Of a stretch of DNA of 64,000 nt, positions 1-8,564 are shown in pieces. The notes under the pieces were generated by a model that worked only from the letters and a program-made list of their open reading frames with translations, was not told the DNA's origin and searched no databases. The stretch's first letter is position 1. Each line of letters starts with the position of its first letter. The stretch is from NCBI GenBank assembly GCA_030653035.1, contig JAUSAB010000036.1, positions 1 to 64,000 of the forward strand. The letters run 5' to 3'. The DNA comes from Desulfocapsaceae bacterium (lineage in GTDB: Bacteria > Desulfobacterota > Desulfobulbia > Desulfobulbales > Desulfocapsaceae). The position numbers and the translations under genes are program-made.

Positions 1-1
1 C

Positions 2-919
2 TCACCCCTTTGCCCATTTCCAGTACCGTTCGCAGCCTTCACGCAAGGGCACTAATGGTTCCCAATCAAGCGCTTTACGTGCCTTTGAAATATCGAGCAC
101 TACTTTTTTGACATCAAAACCTCGAGGAGAAAGGTATTTTACATTTGCCGAGACACCTGAAATCTCTTCAATGAGAGACAATACGTCTTTCAGGGAAACT
201 CCTTGTCCAGATCCAACGTTATACACACCTGATAGATCCTCATTAATACCGCCCACAACAAACGACACCAGATCACTCACGTACAGATAGTCGCGCACAC
301 TTGACCCATCACCCCATATACGGATTTCATCACCCGTGATAATTCGTTGGAAGAATGTAGGAATGACTCCCTGGACCCCAAGGTGGCCCTGGCGTGGGCC
401 GTATGGATTAGACACGCGGAGCACGAGTGATTGCAATCCGTGTTGCGCACTGAACATTGCTATATAGTTTTCTATGGCAACCTTCACGATACCATAGGAT
501 GACACAGGATTTCTCTCGTGTTCCTCGGGAATGGGAATAGACTGTGTATCTCCATAAACTGTTCCCCCCGACGACAAAAACACCAAGCGGGAAACTCCTT
601 GATCGCGCATCTGCTGCAACAATCTGACAGTTGGCAACAAATTGCCATTAATATCTGCAAGGGGGTCCATATTTGCTGTCGCGGGCACCGTTGTACTGAT
701 CAGATGAACGACCAGATCGACATCGACAAGAGACTCAGCCACACTTACCGAATCAGCAACAAAATCAGCGTAACGATACTCTACACCATGAAGTGACGGG
801 GGACACTGACATCCCGATCTGGTCAGTACGCGAACATGTGCCCCACCTGCAACAAGAGCTTCAACCAGATGAGATCCAATAAAGCCATTCCCCCCAAGAA
901 CCAAAACTCGCATATTCAT
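2..919 (-). CDS. NAD-dependent sugar epimerase/dehydratase
   Basis: A 305-residue extended short-chain dehydrogenase of the kind that epimerises or dehydrates nucleotide sugars in the cytoplasm. The Rossmann nucleotide-binding motif GGNGFIG lies at residues 9-15, Ser117/118 sits in the catalytic position, and the catalytic Tyr-x-x-x-Lys pair is Y142/K146 in YGIVK. Length matches the UDP-glucose 4-epimerase/WbpP-type family, but substrate cannot be read from the sequence. The stop is at the very edge of the window, so the gene is complete. It starts only 5 bases after the stop of the upstream 1225-residue glycan enzyme, so the two are probably cotranscribed with wzm/wzt and it supplies a sugar donor for the O-chain. 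A second ATG two codons in (MRVLVLGG) is an alternative start. Confidence 0.88.
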   Translation of the reverse strand: MNMRVLVLGGNGFIGSHLVEALVAGGAHVRVLTRSGCQCPPSLHGVEYRYADFVADSVSVAESLVDVDLVVHLISTTVPATANMDPLADINGNLLPTVRLLQQMRDQGVSRLVFLSSGGTVYGDTQSIPIPEEHERNPVSSYGIVKVAIENYIAMFSAQHGLQSLVLRVSNPYGPRQGHLGVQGVIPTFFQRIITGDEIRIWGDGSSVRDYLYVSDLVSFVVGGINEDLSGVYNVGSGQGVSLKDVLSLIEEISGVSANVKYLSPRGFDVKKVVLDISKARKALDWEPLVPLREGCERYWKWAKG

Positions 920-924
920 TCAAG

Positions 925-3900
925 TTATCTCGTGATGCCGGGAACATATGTCATTGCCATACGATATCCCATTTTTTCTGTTACAAATGGCAACAACCTT
1001 TCAAACGCATGGAGCAGTGTGCCATCATAAGGGAGTGGCTCTTCCGGGTAATCTTCCCACTTGAAGTTTTTTGTTAAGAGAGGTTTAATCGCCTCGGTTC
1101 TTGCCCAGAACATAGTGCCAACAGGGAAATTAAAATAGTGATCAGGTAATTCATTAATATCAAATTGATGAGCCAGCTCTTCTGCTATCGCTTTATTCCC
1201 TGACCATCCAACCACCCAAGGGTCATCCGGAAACACCAGCCCAAGTTTTTCATTACTGGTTATCCTCTCAAGGATGGTTGAAGCCATGCAAGATTCCTTT
1301 CCAAGGAGATTTTCTAAAAGAAACTTGACCCAGGTTTTCCCCATAGTCGAATCTTTCACATCACTACTTTTCTTCGTATGGACATGACCTATTACATCAT
1401 AAGCCTTCAATATTGTGTCATTAAATTCTGTCAATAACGGCCCTATATCACGTCCCCTATTGGGAACTATTCGGATATCAACGGCCCCGTTTGTGTAACC
1501 TCCTACCAATCTGCCAACTTCTTCAGCAACTACTAAAGAAGAGACACTAATTAAAAGATCCAGATGAAGATTCTGTCCTTCAAGTCTTTGAAGGATATCT
1601 TCAAAAAGATCCACAAAAAAGACATGAATATGGAGCGCCGCTCGCAGTTGTTGTTCATCCTTCATTACAACAACTGATGAAGATGGTTCAATCAGGTCAT
1701 ACAGCCATGGTCCTTTTGGCTTGCCGGCTTGAATAAAAGATGCCAGTGGATTTCTACCTGTTTGAGACAAACCATGACAATCTGCATAAATGCCAGGATG
1801 AAATCCAGGGAAAGGTTTTCTCATGTCAACACCGCTTGCCCATGAGCGTACAAAAACACGCACGGCCTCCTTGAGGGACAAAACAGACCAGGCAGGTGGT
1901 GAATAATAGTCAAAATTCAGCGCCCCATCCTCCTCAATCAAGACACAGTCGCTCTTTTCAGTTTCCGGCACAACTACGCAATTACTTGCCAACCTTTCCA
2001 GGGAATCGACATACAAGCTCATATCAAACAGTTTTTTCCCAACCTCCTGTATTTCCCTCCCCAGCTGCTTTCTCTGATCTGGATTTTCAATCAGCGTTAC
2101 GAGACGTTGTGCGGCCAGCTCAACATCAAGGTAAGGAATAACACAACTTTCACCAAAACCGTTCTCTTTGAGAAAATCCGCAATCCCGGTAGTATTATCA
2201 AAGCAAATCACCGGCAGCTGTTGAAACACTGCATCAATTGCGACATTGGGTAAAGGATCAAGCCTGGAAGAGAGAAATAACACATCCGCCAACTCATAAG
2301 CCATATTAATATCTGCCATTTCACCCGTAAAACAGACATGATTCTCAAGCCCGGATCGGTGGATTTGGTCCTGAAGATAAACCGAATAAATCATATCTCG
2401 TTCAGGGTCAAAGCCATGACCTACCCAAACAAAACGAAAGGTATTTTCAGGATGAAGCCTGACCACTCTTGCCGCACATGCTAAAAAGAGGTCGACCCCT
2501 TTCCGCAGTTGCACAGAACCAGCACCAAGTATGACTACCGTATTTTCAGGAAAAGAATCAGGCCGAAATAACTTCCGAATTTGTTGTATCTTGTTTTCAT
2601 CCAATTCTTCCATATTCTTCACATAAGGAACTTCACATTTTCCTTGTGGAAGGATAACCGGACATTTTTCCTTCAATTCTTTACACTGTGCAGCATTATT
2701 CTCATAAACAATCCGCGCAGAAAATACGATCTGGTTTGCCCAAAACAGTACCTGGCGAATTGCATTTTTAGGGAAAGTGTATGAAGCGAACTCGTGGATA
2801 AGACACACAGACGGCACGAAATTATTTGCTAAAATCGGCAAAACAGCTCTTGAAACAATGCTGTTGACAATCGCAAATTTAACCCCTACTTCCGATATCA
2901 GCTTTTCAAATACGACAGAGGTAATATAAGCATTGTATGAATGAGGAAACGGCTCGATTACAAGCGCACAACACTCCTGGAAATCAGCCAGCAAGTCCCC
3001 TCCCTTGAACAGATACGCAATAACATTATATTTTTCATTGAAATGCTGCGCTATATTCAAAGCCAGAATCGGAGCTCCTGTACGACTCGCCTCATGGCTG
3101 GCAATTAAAATAGTATCCTTAGACAGGTCAAAATTCTTCAGGACACCAATTTCATCCAGGTCAGGGACACAGGGAAATCGCCCTTCATTTTTACCATAAT
3201 TTAAATAATGAAAATATGGATCTAAACCCAAGGTATCAGGATAGGCTTTACGATAAAATTCCGCATCAAATCCAGAATAGATAAGCGGCAACTCATTTTC
3301 GCCAAGTTGCTGAGTCGCACATTCAGCCGCTAAACGGACAACTTTTGCCTTATCCTCCTTTTTTAAAAGACGCCTTAAGACACGTAACGGTTCAGTAGCT
3401 TTCCATGATTTTGAGGCAAAAATTTCTGCAATTCTCTCATCACGAGACTTCAACTCTGCCTCTAAGGAGTTCGTTAGCTGAACAAGACGATTAAACTCGA
3501 CTACTTGTCTTTCTTTTTCGGTCAACGACTGTTGTAATTGATTTACCTCCAGCTCACGTTTCAGTAACGATTGTTGAAGCGACGTAATTCGTGCGACACA
3601 GTCTGCAACAGACCGTTTATATTTGGTTATTTCAGCATCACGTTTCAGTAATGATTGTTGAATATTTGTAATCCATGTGTCACGGTCAGCTAAAGACCGA
3701 AGCGACTCTTTTATTTTTTTCTCAAGTCTATTTGTATAAGAAAAGCAGTATGCACTTGCCTGTATGTAAGCAGAAAGCTTACTAAACGAAGCTAAAACGT
3801 CTGGATCGTTCCAATTTGCTTCGTCACGTGCCAAGCGAGATAAAAGGTGATAGGCCGCAACAACCTCTTTGGGCAGCTTACCTGAAGCCAGATCTTCTTC

Positions 3901-4602
3901 TCGAAACTTTGTATGACGGAGCCCTTCTTCAAGAAAATTATTAGAATAGTCTTTATAAATCTCACTTTCACGATCGGGAATCTGTAATTCAAGTGCGGAA
4001 GCCATCCGTACAAGTTGCTCGAAAGGAGAATCCATGAAGTTGTCATAATCTACAATAACCCGCTTATACCCTTCAGTATCCATAACTGCAGGTAATAAAT
4101 GTTGCAGCCATAGCAGATAACTTTTCCCCTCAGGAATTTGTTCACGTTTTGCAAGCGATGTGGCAACACTTAATGGATTTCGCAAAACAATAATGAAGCA
4201 GATGTCACATTGTATAGCCTGAAACACATCTTTCCAAAAAGAGAGTAATCGACAGGTGCGAGGATCTTTAAATCCCCAGATCCCATTAGATTCAACCAGT
4301 TGCCGAGTAATTAATTGGATTGCTCGATCCTTTAATGCACTTACAAAGGAAGCATCGCCAACATCTTCTGGGCGAAGATCGAGACAATCATAAGCAGAAT
4401 CAAAATGACCAAGTAATTCTTCATTAATAGCAAAACATTCCCGATTTTCCCAGAACCCTTTAGGATTACTATGCCAAGGGGGAAGTAAGTCATCTCCCAG
4501 ATCAACTCCCAGTACAGACAAAGAGCGGGTTATCGCACTTGTCCCACTCCGGTGCATCCCGAGCACTACAATTACTTTTTTCTTCTTTTCCACAAGCATC
4601 AT
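925..4602 (-). CDS. Sulfotransferase / GT4 glycosyltransferase / RgpF-like multidomain glycan enzyme
   Basis: A 1225-residue protein with at least three enzymatic modules. Residues 1 to about 270 resemble sulfotransferase-type P-loop proteins (GMHRSGTSAI at 15-24 fits the PAPS 5'-phosphosulfate loop). Residues about 288-400 are heptad-rich coiled coil with repeated QQSLLKR/E segments. A short FDxxxY...YPDT...HYLNYGKNEGR motif near 440-480, common in surface-glycan glycosyltransferases, precedes a GT4/GT-B domain (about 490-860; SHEASRTGAP at its start and the SSRLDPLPNVAIDA donor loop). The C-terminal 320 residues look like rhamnan synthesis protein F (NRGRDIGPL, HVHTKKS). It likely elongates or caps an exported polysaccharide. 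It lies between wzt and the epimerase, with a 6-base gap from wzt. Specificity of each module is unknown. Confidence 0.82.
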   Translation of the reverse strand: MMLVEKKKKVIVVLGMHRSGTSAITRSLSVLGVDLGDDLLPPWHSNPKGFWENRECFAINEELLGHFDSAYDCLDLRPEDVGDASFVSALKDRAIQLITRQLVESNGIWGFKDPRTCRLLSFWKDVFQAIQCDICFIIVLRNPLSVATSLAKREQIPEGKSYLLWLQHLLPAVMDTEGYKRVIVDYDNFMDSPFEQLVRMASALELQIPDRESEIYKDYSNNFLEEGLRHTKFREEDLASGKLPKEVVAAYHLLSRLARDEANWNDPDVLASFSKLSAYIQASAYCFSYTNRLEKKIKESLRSLADRDTWITNIQQSLLKRDAEITKYKRSVADCVARITSLQQSLLKRELEVNQLQQSLTEKERQVVEFNRLVQLTNSLEAELKSRDERIAEIFASKSWKATEPLRVLRRLLKKEDKAKVVRLAAECATQQLGENELPLIYSGFDAEFYRKAYPDTLGLDPYFHYLNYGKNEGRFPCVPDLDEIGVLKNFDLSKDTILIASHEASRTGAPILALNIAQHFNEKYNVIAYLFKGGDLLADFQECCALVIEPFPHSYNAYITSVVFEKLISEVGVKFAIVNSIVSRAVLPILANNFVPSVCLIHEFASYTFPKNAIRQVLFWANQIVFSARIVYENNAAQCKELKEKCPVILPQGKCEVPYVKNMEELDENKIQQIRKLFRPDSFPENTVVILGAGSVQLRKGVDLFLACAARVVRLHPENTFRFVWVGHGFDPERDMIYSVYLQDQIHRSGLENHVCFTGEMADINMAYELADVLFLSSRLDPLPNVAIDAVFQQLPVICFDNTTGIADFLKENGFGESCVIPYLDVELAAQRLVTLIENPDQRKQLGREIQEVGKKLFDMSLYVDSLERLASNCVVVPETEKSDCVLIEEDGALNFDYYSPPAWSVLSLKEAVRVFVRSWASGVDMRKPFPGFHPGIYADCHGLSQTGRNPLASFIQAGKPKGPWLYDLIEPSSSVVVMKDEQQLRAALHIHVFFVDLFEDILQRLEGQNLHLDLLISVSSLVVAEEVGRLVGGYTNGAVDIRIVPNRGRDIGPLLTEFNDTILKAYDVIGHVHTKKSSDVKDSTMGKTWVKFLLENLLGKESCMASTILERITSNEKLGLVFPDDPWVVGWSGNKAIAEELAHQFDINELPDHYFNFPVGTMFWARTEAIKPLLTKNFKWEDYPEEPLPYDGTLLHAFERLLPFVTEKMGYRMAMTYVPGITR

Positions 4603-4608
4603 ATCATG

Positions 4609-5937
4609 TTACGAAATAAGATTAACCTCTGGGATACACCCAAAATCTATTATGGCAGTTGCATATCTATTGGGATCAGGCAATATTCGAAACATCGCAC
4701 CATCAATTAACCGATCCAGGTATCCCTCTTTTTCACCAATCTGACCAAGCACCCCTGCATTCATAAAATAGGTACCTGTAGTCAAATTTGCATTGAACTG
4801 GAATGCTATTTTATAACAACTTCCCGATTGCACAAACGGGATACTGGATGCAAGCGAAGGCGCTGTCATGGCCCCTCCTAATTCTATACCCGCTATTGTC
4901 TTAATCAACATACCAAACCGCACAGCGCTCACATCGGCATTAAACGTCACCGTATATTGGTAGCAATAACTCCTCCCATGTACCAGATTATTTACCTGCT
5001 GACCATCGAGGGTTAATATTATCGGCTGCCCTATGACAACTCCGTACGACTCATAATGAATGGTATTGCTTGGTTTTAAATACGGATCGAATGATTCCCA
5101 CACCTCTTCTTTAATTGCTTCAGGTTTGCTATCATCAAGCGGAGGTGTTTTTTGCTCATAACTCCGCATTTCTTTTTTAATTTGAGCGCGCTTTTCATCA
5201 GGCGCGTACAACATCTTTTGATAATTCCCAACAATATGTTTTGGTAAACCCTCGGAAATTTTTTCGCCAGAATCAAGAAGAATCGCACGATCACATAATG
5301 AAACAATAGTTGCCCCAGAATGCGAAACAAATAAAATCGTCGCCCCCCCCTCCTTTATTTGCTCAATACGCGAGAAACATTTCCGTTGAAACAACTCATC
5401 ACCGACAGCCAAAGCCTCATCTACAACAAGAATCTGCGGATTAACATTAATTGCCACAGCAAAGGCCAAACGAACCGACATACCACTCGAGTATGTTTTT
5501 ACCGGTTGCTCAATAAACGAACCAATATCAGCAAAAGCTACTATGTCCTCAAATCGGGATTCAATTTCCTCTTTACTCAAACCCAAGACGGCCGCATTCA
5601 TAAAAATATTTTCACGGCCTGTAAATTCGGGATTAAAGCCAGAACCCAATTCAAGGAGGGCGGCAATACGTCCATTTGTCTGGACATCCCCGCTCGTTGG
5701 ATTAAGAGTACCGCATATCATTTGTAATAAGGTTGATTTTCCACAACCGTTACGACCAATTATTCCGAGAGTTTCACCTTTCTTTATTTCAAAGGAGACA
5801 TCCTTGAGCGCCCAGAATTCTCGATAATACTGCCTATGCCCGCGCATCAACATTTGCAGAAGTCGATCACGCGGTTTATCATATATTTGATAACATTTAC
5901 AGAGATTATCAACCTTAATTGCTATTTCAGAGGACAT
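4609..5937 (-). CDS. wzt: O-antigen/polysaccharide ABC exporter ATPase (Wzt) with C-terminal glycan-binding domain
   Basis: A 442-residue ATP-binding subunit of the ABC exporter that flips lipid-linked O-chain across the inner membrane. Walker A is GRNGCGKST, the signature loop YSSGMSVRLAFA is of the polysaccharide-exporter type, and Walker B is ILVVDEALAVGDE. About 140 residues beyond the ATPase form the Wzt C-terminal domain, which in known systems recognises the modified non-reducing end of the glycan. The reading frame is open upstream to 6057, but that part overlaps the permease. The ATG at 5937 (MSSEIAIKV) overlaps the wzm stop by 11 bases and gives the family-typical N-terminus, so it is preferred. 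A glycan-capping role for the neighbouring sulfotransferase domain would fit this type of exporter, but that is inference. Confidence 0.92.
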   Translation of the reverse strand: MSSEIAIKVDNLCKCYQIYDKPRDRLLQMLMRGHRQYYREFWALKDVSFEIKKGETLGIIGRNGCGKSTLLQMICGTLNPTSGDVQTNGRIAALLELGSGFNPEFTGRENIFMNAAVLGLSKEEIESRFEDIVAFADIGSFIEQPVKTYSSGMSVRLAFAVAINVNPQILVVDEALAVGDELFQRKCFSRIEQIKEGGATILFVSHSGATIVSLCDRAILLDSGEKISEGLPKHIVGNYQKMLYAPDEKRAQIKKEMRSYEQKTPPLDDSKPEAIKEEVWESFDPYLKPSNTIHYESYGVVIGQPIILTLDGQQVNNLVHGRSYCYQYTVTFNADVSAVRFGMLIKTIAGIELGGAMTAPSLASSIPFVQSGSCYKIAFQFNANLTTGTYFMNAGVLGQIGEKEGYLDRLIDGAMFRILPDPNRYATAIIDFGCIPEVNLIS

Positions 5938-6742
5938 CTGCAAATCCTTTCCGGGTCTTTTGAAACCAAGCGAAACCAAGCCACGCGACAAAGAGGGAAC
6001 AAAAAAAATAAATAAATAGCAGCTTGATATCAGGAAATTTCCCCCAAAACAACACATTTCTTGCCTGTTCGATAACAGGTGTCAATGGATTCAATTGCAG
6101 AAAAATTTGATACTTTTCTGGCAGACTCGAAGCTGAATAAAAAACAGGTGAAAGAAATAACAACGCTGTTGTCACAATACCGATAAGTTGCGACACATCT
6201 CGCAAATAAACACCAAGCGAAGCTAAGCCCCAAGATATACCAACAATAAACAATAATAGCGGAAGAATAACGACAGGCAGGAGTAGTATGGTAAGATGCG
6301 GTGTGCCAAACAAGATCATATAGGCAAGCACCCATACGACAAAACTTACAAATGCATGAAACAACGCCCCGCCCAGACTGATCCATGGAAGAATTTCCAA
6401 AGGAAATATTACTTTTTTAACGTAATTGACATGCGAAAGAATCAACCCTGGCGCCCTGTTAACACATTCGGCAAAAAGATTAAAAACCATCAATCCTGCA
6501 AAAAGTATGAGCGCAAATTCAGTTTTTGAATCACTACCATGCCAGCGGGCCTTAAAAACAACGCTGAAAACAAAAGTGTAAACTGACAGCATAAAAACAG
6601 GATGAAAAAAGGACCAAAGGATTCCCAAAAAAGAACCACGATAACGACCAACGACTTCCCGTTGAATAAAGGTCATTATGAGATGGCGGTTACGCCATAA
6701 GCTGGCAACCATTTCCTTTGGTGCGACAGAAAAATGTTGCAT
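5927..6742 (-). CDS. wzm: O-antigen/polysaccharide ABC exporter permease (Wzm)
   Basis: A 271-residue ABC-2 type membrane protein with six hydrophobic segments, the usual size for Wzm/TagG/KpsM permeases. The N-terminal REVVGRYRGSFLGILWSF segment is characteristic of the family, as is the C-terminal FQKTRKGFADVL end. It forms the transmembrane channel with Wzt, whose start codon lies inside its last codons (translational coupling). It is the first gene of the minus-strand export operon; the block upstream (6743-6895) holds terminators of the next gene rather than a clear promoter. Confidence 0.92.
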   Translation of the reverse strand: MQHFSVAPKEMVASLWRNRHLIMTFIQREVVGRYRGSFLGILWSFFHPVFMLSVYTFVFSVVFKARWHGSDSKTEFALILFAGLMVFNLFAECVNRAPGLILSHVNYVKKVIFPLEILPWISLGGALFHAFVSFVVWVLAYMILFGTPHLTILLLPVVILPLLLFIVGISWGLASLGVYLRDVSQLIGIVTTALLFLSPVFYSASSLPEKYQIFLQLNPLTPVIEQARNVLFWGKFPDIKLLFIYFFCSLFVAWLGFAWFQKTRKGFADVL

Positions 6743-6808
6743 CAGGACGACACCTCATCTGGTAGAAGAAACATCAAGCTGCATCTGTGCATCACCCTCC
6801 TCCCCCCC

Positions 6809-6854
6809 AAAAAAAAACAGCCTATGCTATACATGATAGCAATAGACTGTTTTT
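6809..6854 (-). terminator. Rho-independent terminator of the small secreted protein gene
   Basis: On the minus strand an imperfect stem pairs AAACAG/CTGTTT plus inner CTAT(T)GCTAT/ATAGCATAG around a CATGT loop and runs directly into a T9 tract (A9 at 6809-6817 on the plus strand). It lies about 40-90 bases downstream of the stop at 6896 and insulates that gene from wzm. Confidence 0.8.
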
Positions 6855-6856
6855 AA

Positions 6857-6885
6857 ATAACTATTGGCAGATTGCCAATAGTTAT
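6857..6885. other. Perfect 13-bp inverted repeat with 3-base loop
   Basis: ATAACTATTGGCA at 6857-6869 pairs with TGCCAATAGTTAT at 6873-6885 around GAT. It starts 11 bases after the stop of the 6896-7243 gene and precedes the T9 terminator, so the transcript has two consecutive 3' hairpins. It could also be a palindromic protein site. Confidence 0.7.
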
Positions 6886-6895
6886 AAAAGATATT

Positions 6896-7243
6896 TTAAT
6901 TTTTTATTGCTGCAACGAACAACAAACTATCCGCAGTCTCACCAGTAGTAATGGTTAACTTTTTTTGCAGACTGAGGGCAGTCAGCAATGTTGCATAGGT
7001 CTGATCCGTATTCACATCATTCAAAGCATACCGCCGAGTCAAACCGTTTGCCAAAGTACCACAAGCAGCACCTGTTTCATTCTTGACCGTTACAGTAAGA
7101 CCGGAAACGATAGCAGGATTAGTTGTTGTCCCAATACCGGTAATGCTGACGTTAGAACAGGTTACCAGAGCGGCAAAAGCAGAACCAACAGACAAACCAA
7201 CACAGGATACTGCAAGAATTGCGGTAATAAATTTTTTCTTCAT
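6896..7243 (-). CDS. Small secreted protein of unknown function
   Basis: A 115-residue protein with a clear Sec signal peptide (MKKKFITAILAVSCVGLSVG, likely cleavage after SAFA-A near residue 24). The mature part of about 91 residues is Thr-, Ala- and Asn-rich and predicted beta-rich, with two cysteines (in TCSNV and GAACGTL) that could form a disulfide. I do not recognise a family; the look is that of a small periplasmic or surface-exposed beta protein. It is monocistronic: a promoter at 7292-7320, a GGAGGG ribosome-binding site 5 bases before the ATG, and two hairpins after the stop. The strong signals suggest substantial expression. Confidence 0.7.
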   Translation of the reverse strand: MKKKFITAILAVSCVGLSVGSAFAALVTCSNVSITGIGTTTNPAIVSGLTVTVKNETGAACGTLANGLTRRYALNDVNTDQTYATLLTALSLQKKLTITTGETADSLLFVAAIKN

Positions 7244-7291
7244 AATTCCCTCCAGATTTTAAAATTAAAAAAAATAAAAACTCATATGATT

Positions 7292-7320
7292 ATATTATCT
7301 ACTACTTTATCATTTTGCAA
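7292..7320 (-). promoter_or_regulatory. Sigma70-type promoter for the small secreted protein
   Basis: Minus-strand TTGCAA (7320-7315), a 17-base spacer, then TAATAT (7297-7292), about 50 bases before the start codon in AT-rich DNA. Spacing is optimal, and each hexamer is close to consensus. Confidence 0.55.
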
Positions 7321-7427
7321 TACTTTTTCTCGCTTTGTTCAACAAGACTGATTTCCTAACGACATAAACTGTAATGGCTCTATACAATACTCAGCTAAAG
7401 GTGTCACCGGCATCCCATGAATGCTGG

Positions 7428-7447
7428 ATTCCCATCTGCGCGGGAAT
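7428..7447. repeat. Short inverted repeat ATTCCC-N8-GGGAAT
   Basis: ATTCCC at 7428-7433 and GGGAAT at 7442-7447 flank eight bases (ATCTGCGC). The form equals the dRS3-type 20-mer known from Neisseria and similar intergenic repeats in other proteobacteria. Only one copy is seen here. Confidence 0.5.
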
Positions 7448-7600
7448 GGACATTAATTAAATGCTTCATTACTCCAGCGTAACCAGGAGTCTATAAAGGT
7501 GATAGCTGAGTTTCATATAGAGGCACTTAAACTGTTTACAGCAAATTCAATGGATGTAATTAAACGTTTTTCCTCTCTTCACCCCCCTCATCTCTTTTAA

Positions 7601-8338
7601 TTACAATTTTTCCAATTCCTCAGCTACAGGATGTGTCTTCAACTGTTCCAATTCTGTACGCTGCGCATCGTGAATGCTTTTAGTTTCAGCATTCGTCATA
7701 CCACTTACAGGATCAACATATTCAGGGTTTTTCTGCAAGCTATCCAGTTCTGCCCGTTGAGCTTTATGCGTTTCCTGAGTATCAACTAATTTCACTCCAG
7801 TTACAGGATCAACAGACTCGGGATCTTTCTGCCAGCGCTCCAGTTCTGCCCGTTGAGCTTTATGCGTTTCCTGAGTATCAACAAATTTCATACCACTTAC
7901 AGGATCGATAGCTTCGGGATCCTTAATGACGTCTTTGGTCGCTTGTGTACTTGCAGCATTTCCACTCGCCAAGGCGCCGGCTTTTATTTTCCCTATACCC
8001 CGATCACCAAAAAAACGAAGTATGATCATATTCCCTTTGTCATCATAAGACAAAGAAACATTTTGTTTACGAAGAGCCCTCAGGAAAAACTCTTCTGGAG
8101 TAACTCCCACATATTGCCCACTTAATAACAACTCATTCCATTTTTCATCAAAAACGACTCTGTATCCTGTTTGTTTATGAATCTCTTCAGCAACCAGCTT
8201 GAGGGGCTTCTCTTTTAACTCAAGAGATATCACCTTCTTTACCGGCACAGCATCCAGCTTCTGACTCAACGCCTGAGTGGAATACAGCACCAAGAACAGA
8301 CACAAAACAATAAATATTCTATACACTCTGAACCTCAC
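7601..8338 (-). CDS. Exported protein with STN-like domain and three 32-residue repeats
   Basis: A 245-residue protein with an N-terminal signal peptide or anchor (hydrophobic residues 7-22, cleavage probable after TQALS). Residues about 35-110 resemble the secretin/TonB short N-terminal (STN) fold: ISLELKEKPLKLVAEEI, then a VVFDEKW... strand and a GNMIILR end. Residues 140-235 are three tandem 32-residue repeats (core DPVSGMKFVDTQETHKAQRAE; the third is more divergent). The first two repeats are nearly identical at DNA level, a sign of recent duplication. A periplasmic role near a secretin or pilus machine is plausible from the STN fold, but no such genes adjoin it. Function unknown. Confidence 0.65.
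   Translation of the reverse strand: MRFRVYRIFIVLCLFLVLYSTQALSQKLDAVPVKKVISLELKEKPLKLVAEEIHKQTGYRVVFDEKWNELLLSGQYVGVTPEEFFLRALRKQNVSLSYDDKGNMIILRFFGDRGIGKIKAGALASGNAASTQATKDVIKDPEAIDPVSGMKFVDTQETHKAQRAELERWQKDPESVDPVTGVKLVDTQETHKAQRAELDSLQKNPEYVDPVSGMTNAETKSIHDAQRTELEQLKTHPVAEELEKL
7634..7921 (-). repeat. Three in-frame 96-bp tandem repeats
   Basis: Encodes residues 140-171, 172-203 and 204-235 of the exported STN-like protein. The first two units share a run of more than 40 identical bases covering AQRAEL and TQETH; the third is diverged. A whole-codon period means copy number can change without frameshift. Confidence 0.8.
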
Positions 8339-8564
8339 TTACCATCAACTGACATATTAGAAATATATATATTATTATATAAAAATTCCTTGTTCGAAAC
8401 AAGTCAAGACCGGACAAAAAACGAAATAAGACTTTCAGATTTCTGAAGAGTAAAGTAAACATGTTTGCGGATTAAAGCCACAATAAACATTCTTATTTAC
8501 CCTACTCTACAAAATCACATTACAACATTTCTCTTTTCAAAAGAAATTATATTTTTTGCATATT

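Larger units (their letters stand above)
7244..7600. other. Intergenic region, AT-rich, with one short inverted repeat element
   Basis: A 357-base gap between two minus-strand genes for exported proteins. The right side of the 6896-7243 gene carries its promoter. The middle holds the 20-bp element at 7428-7447. No gene is supported in the remainder. Confidence 0.6.
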
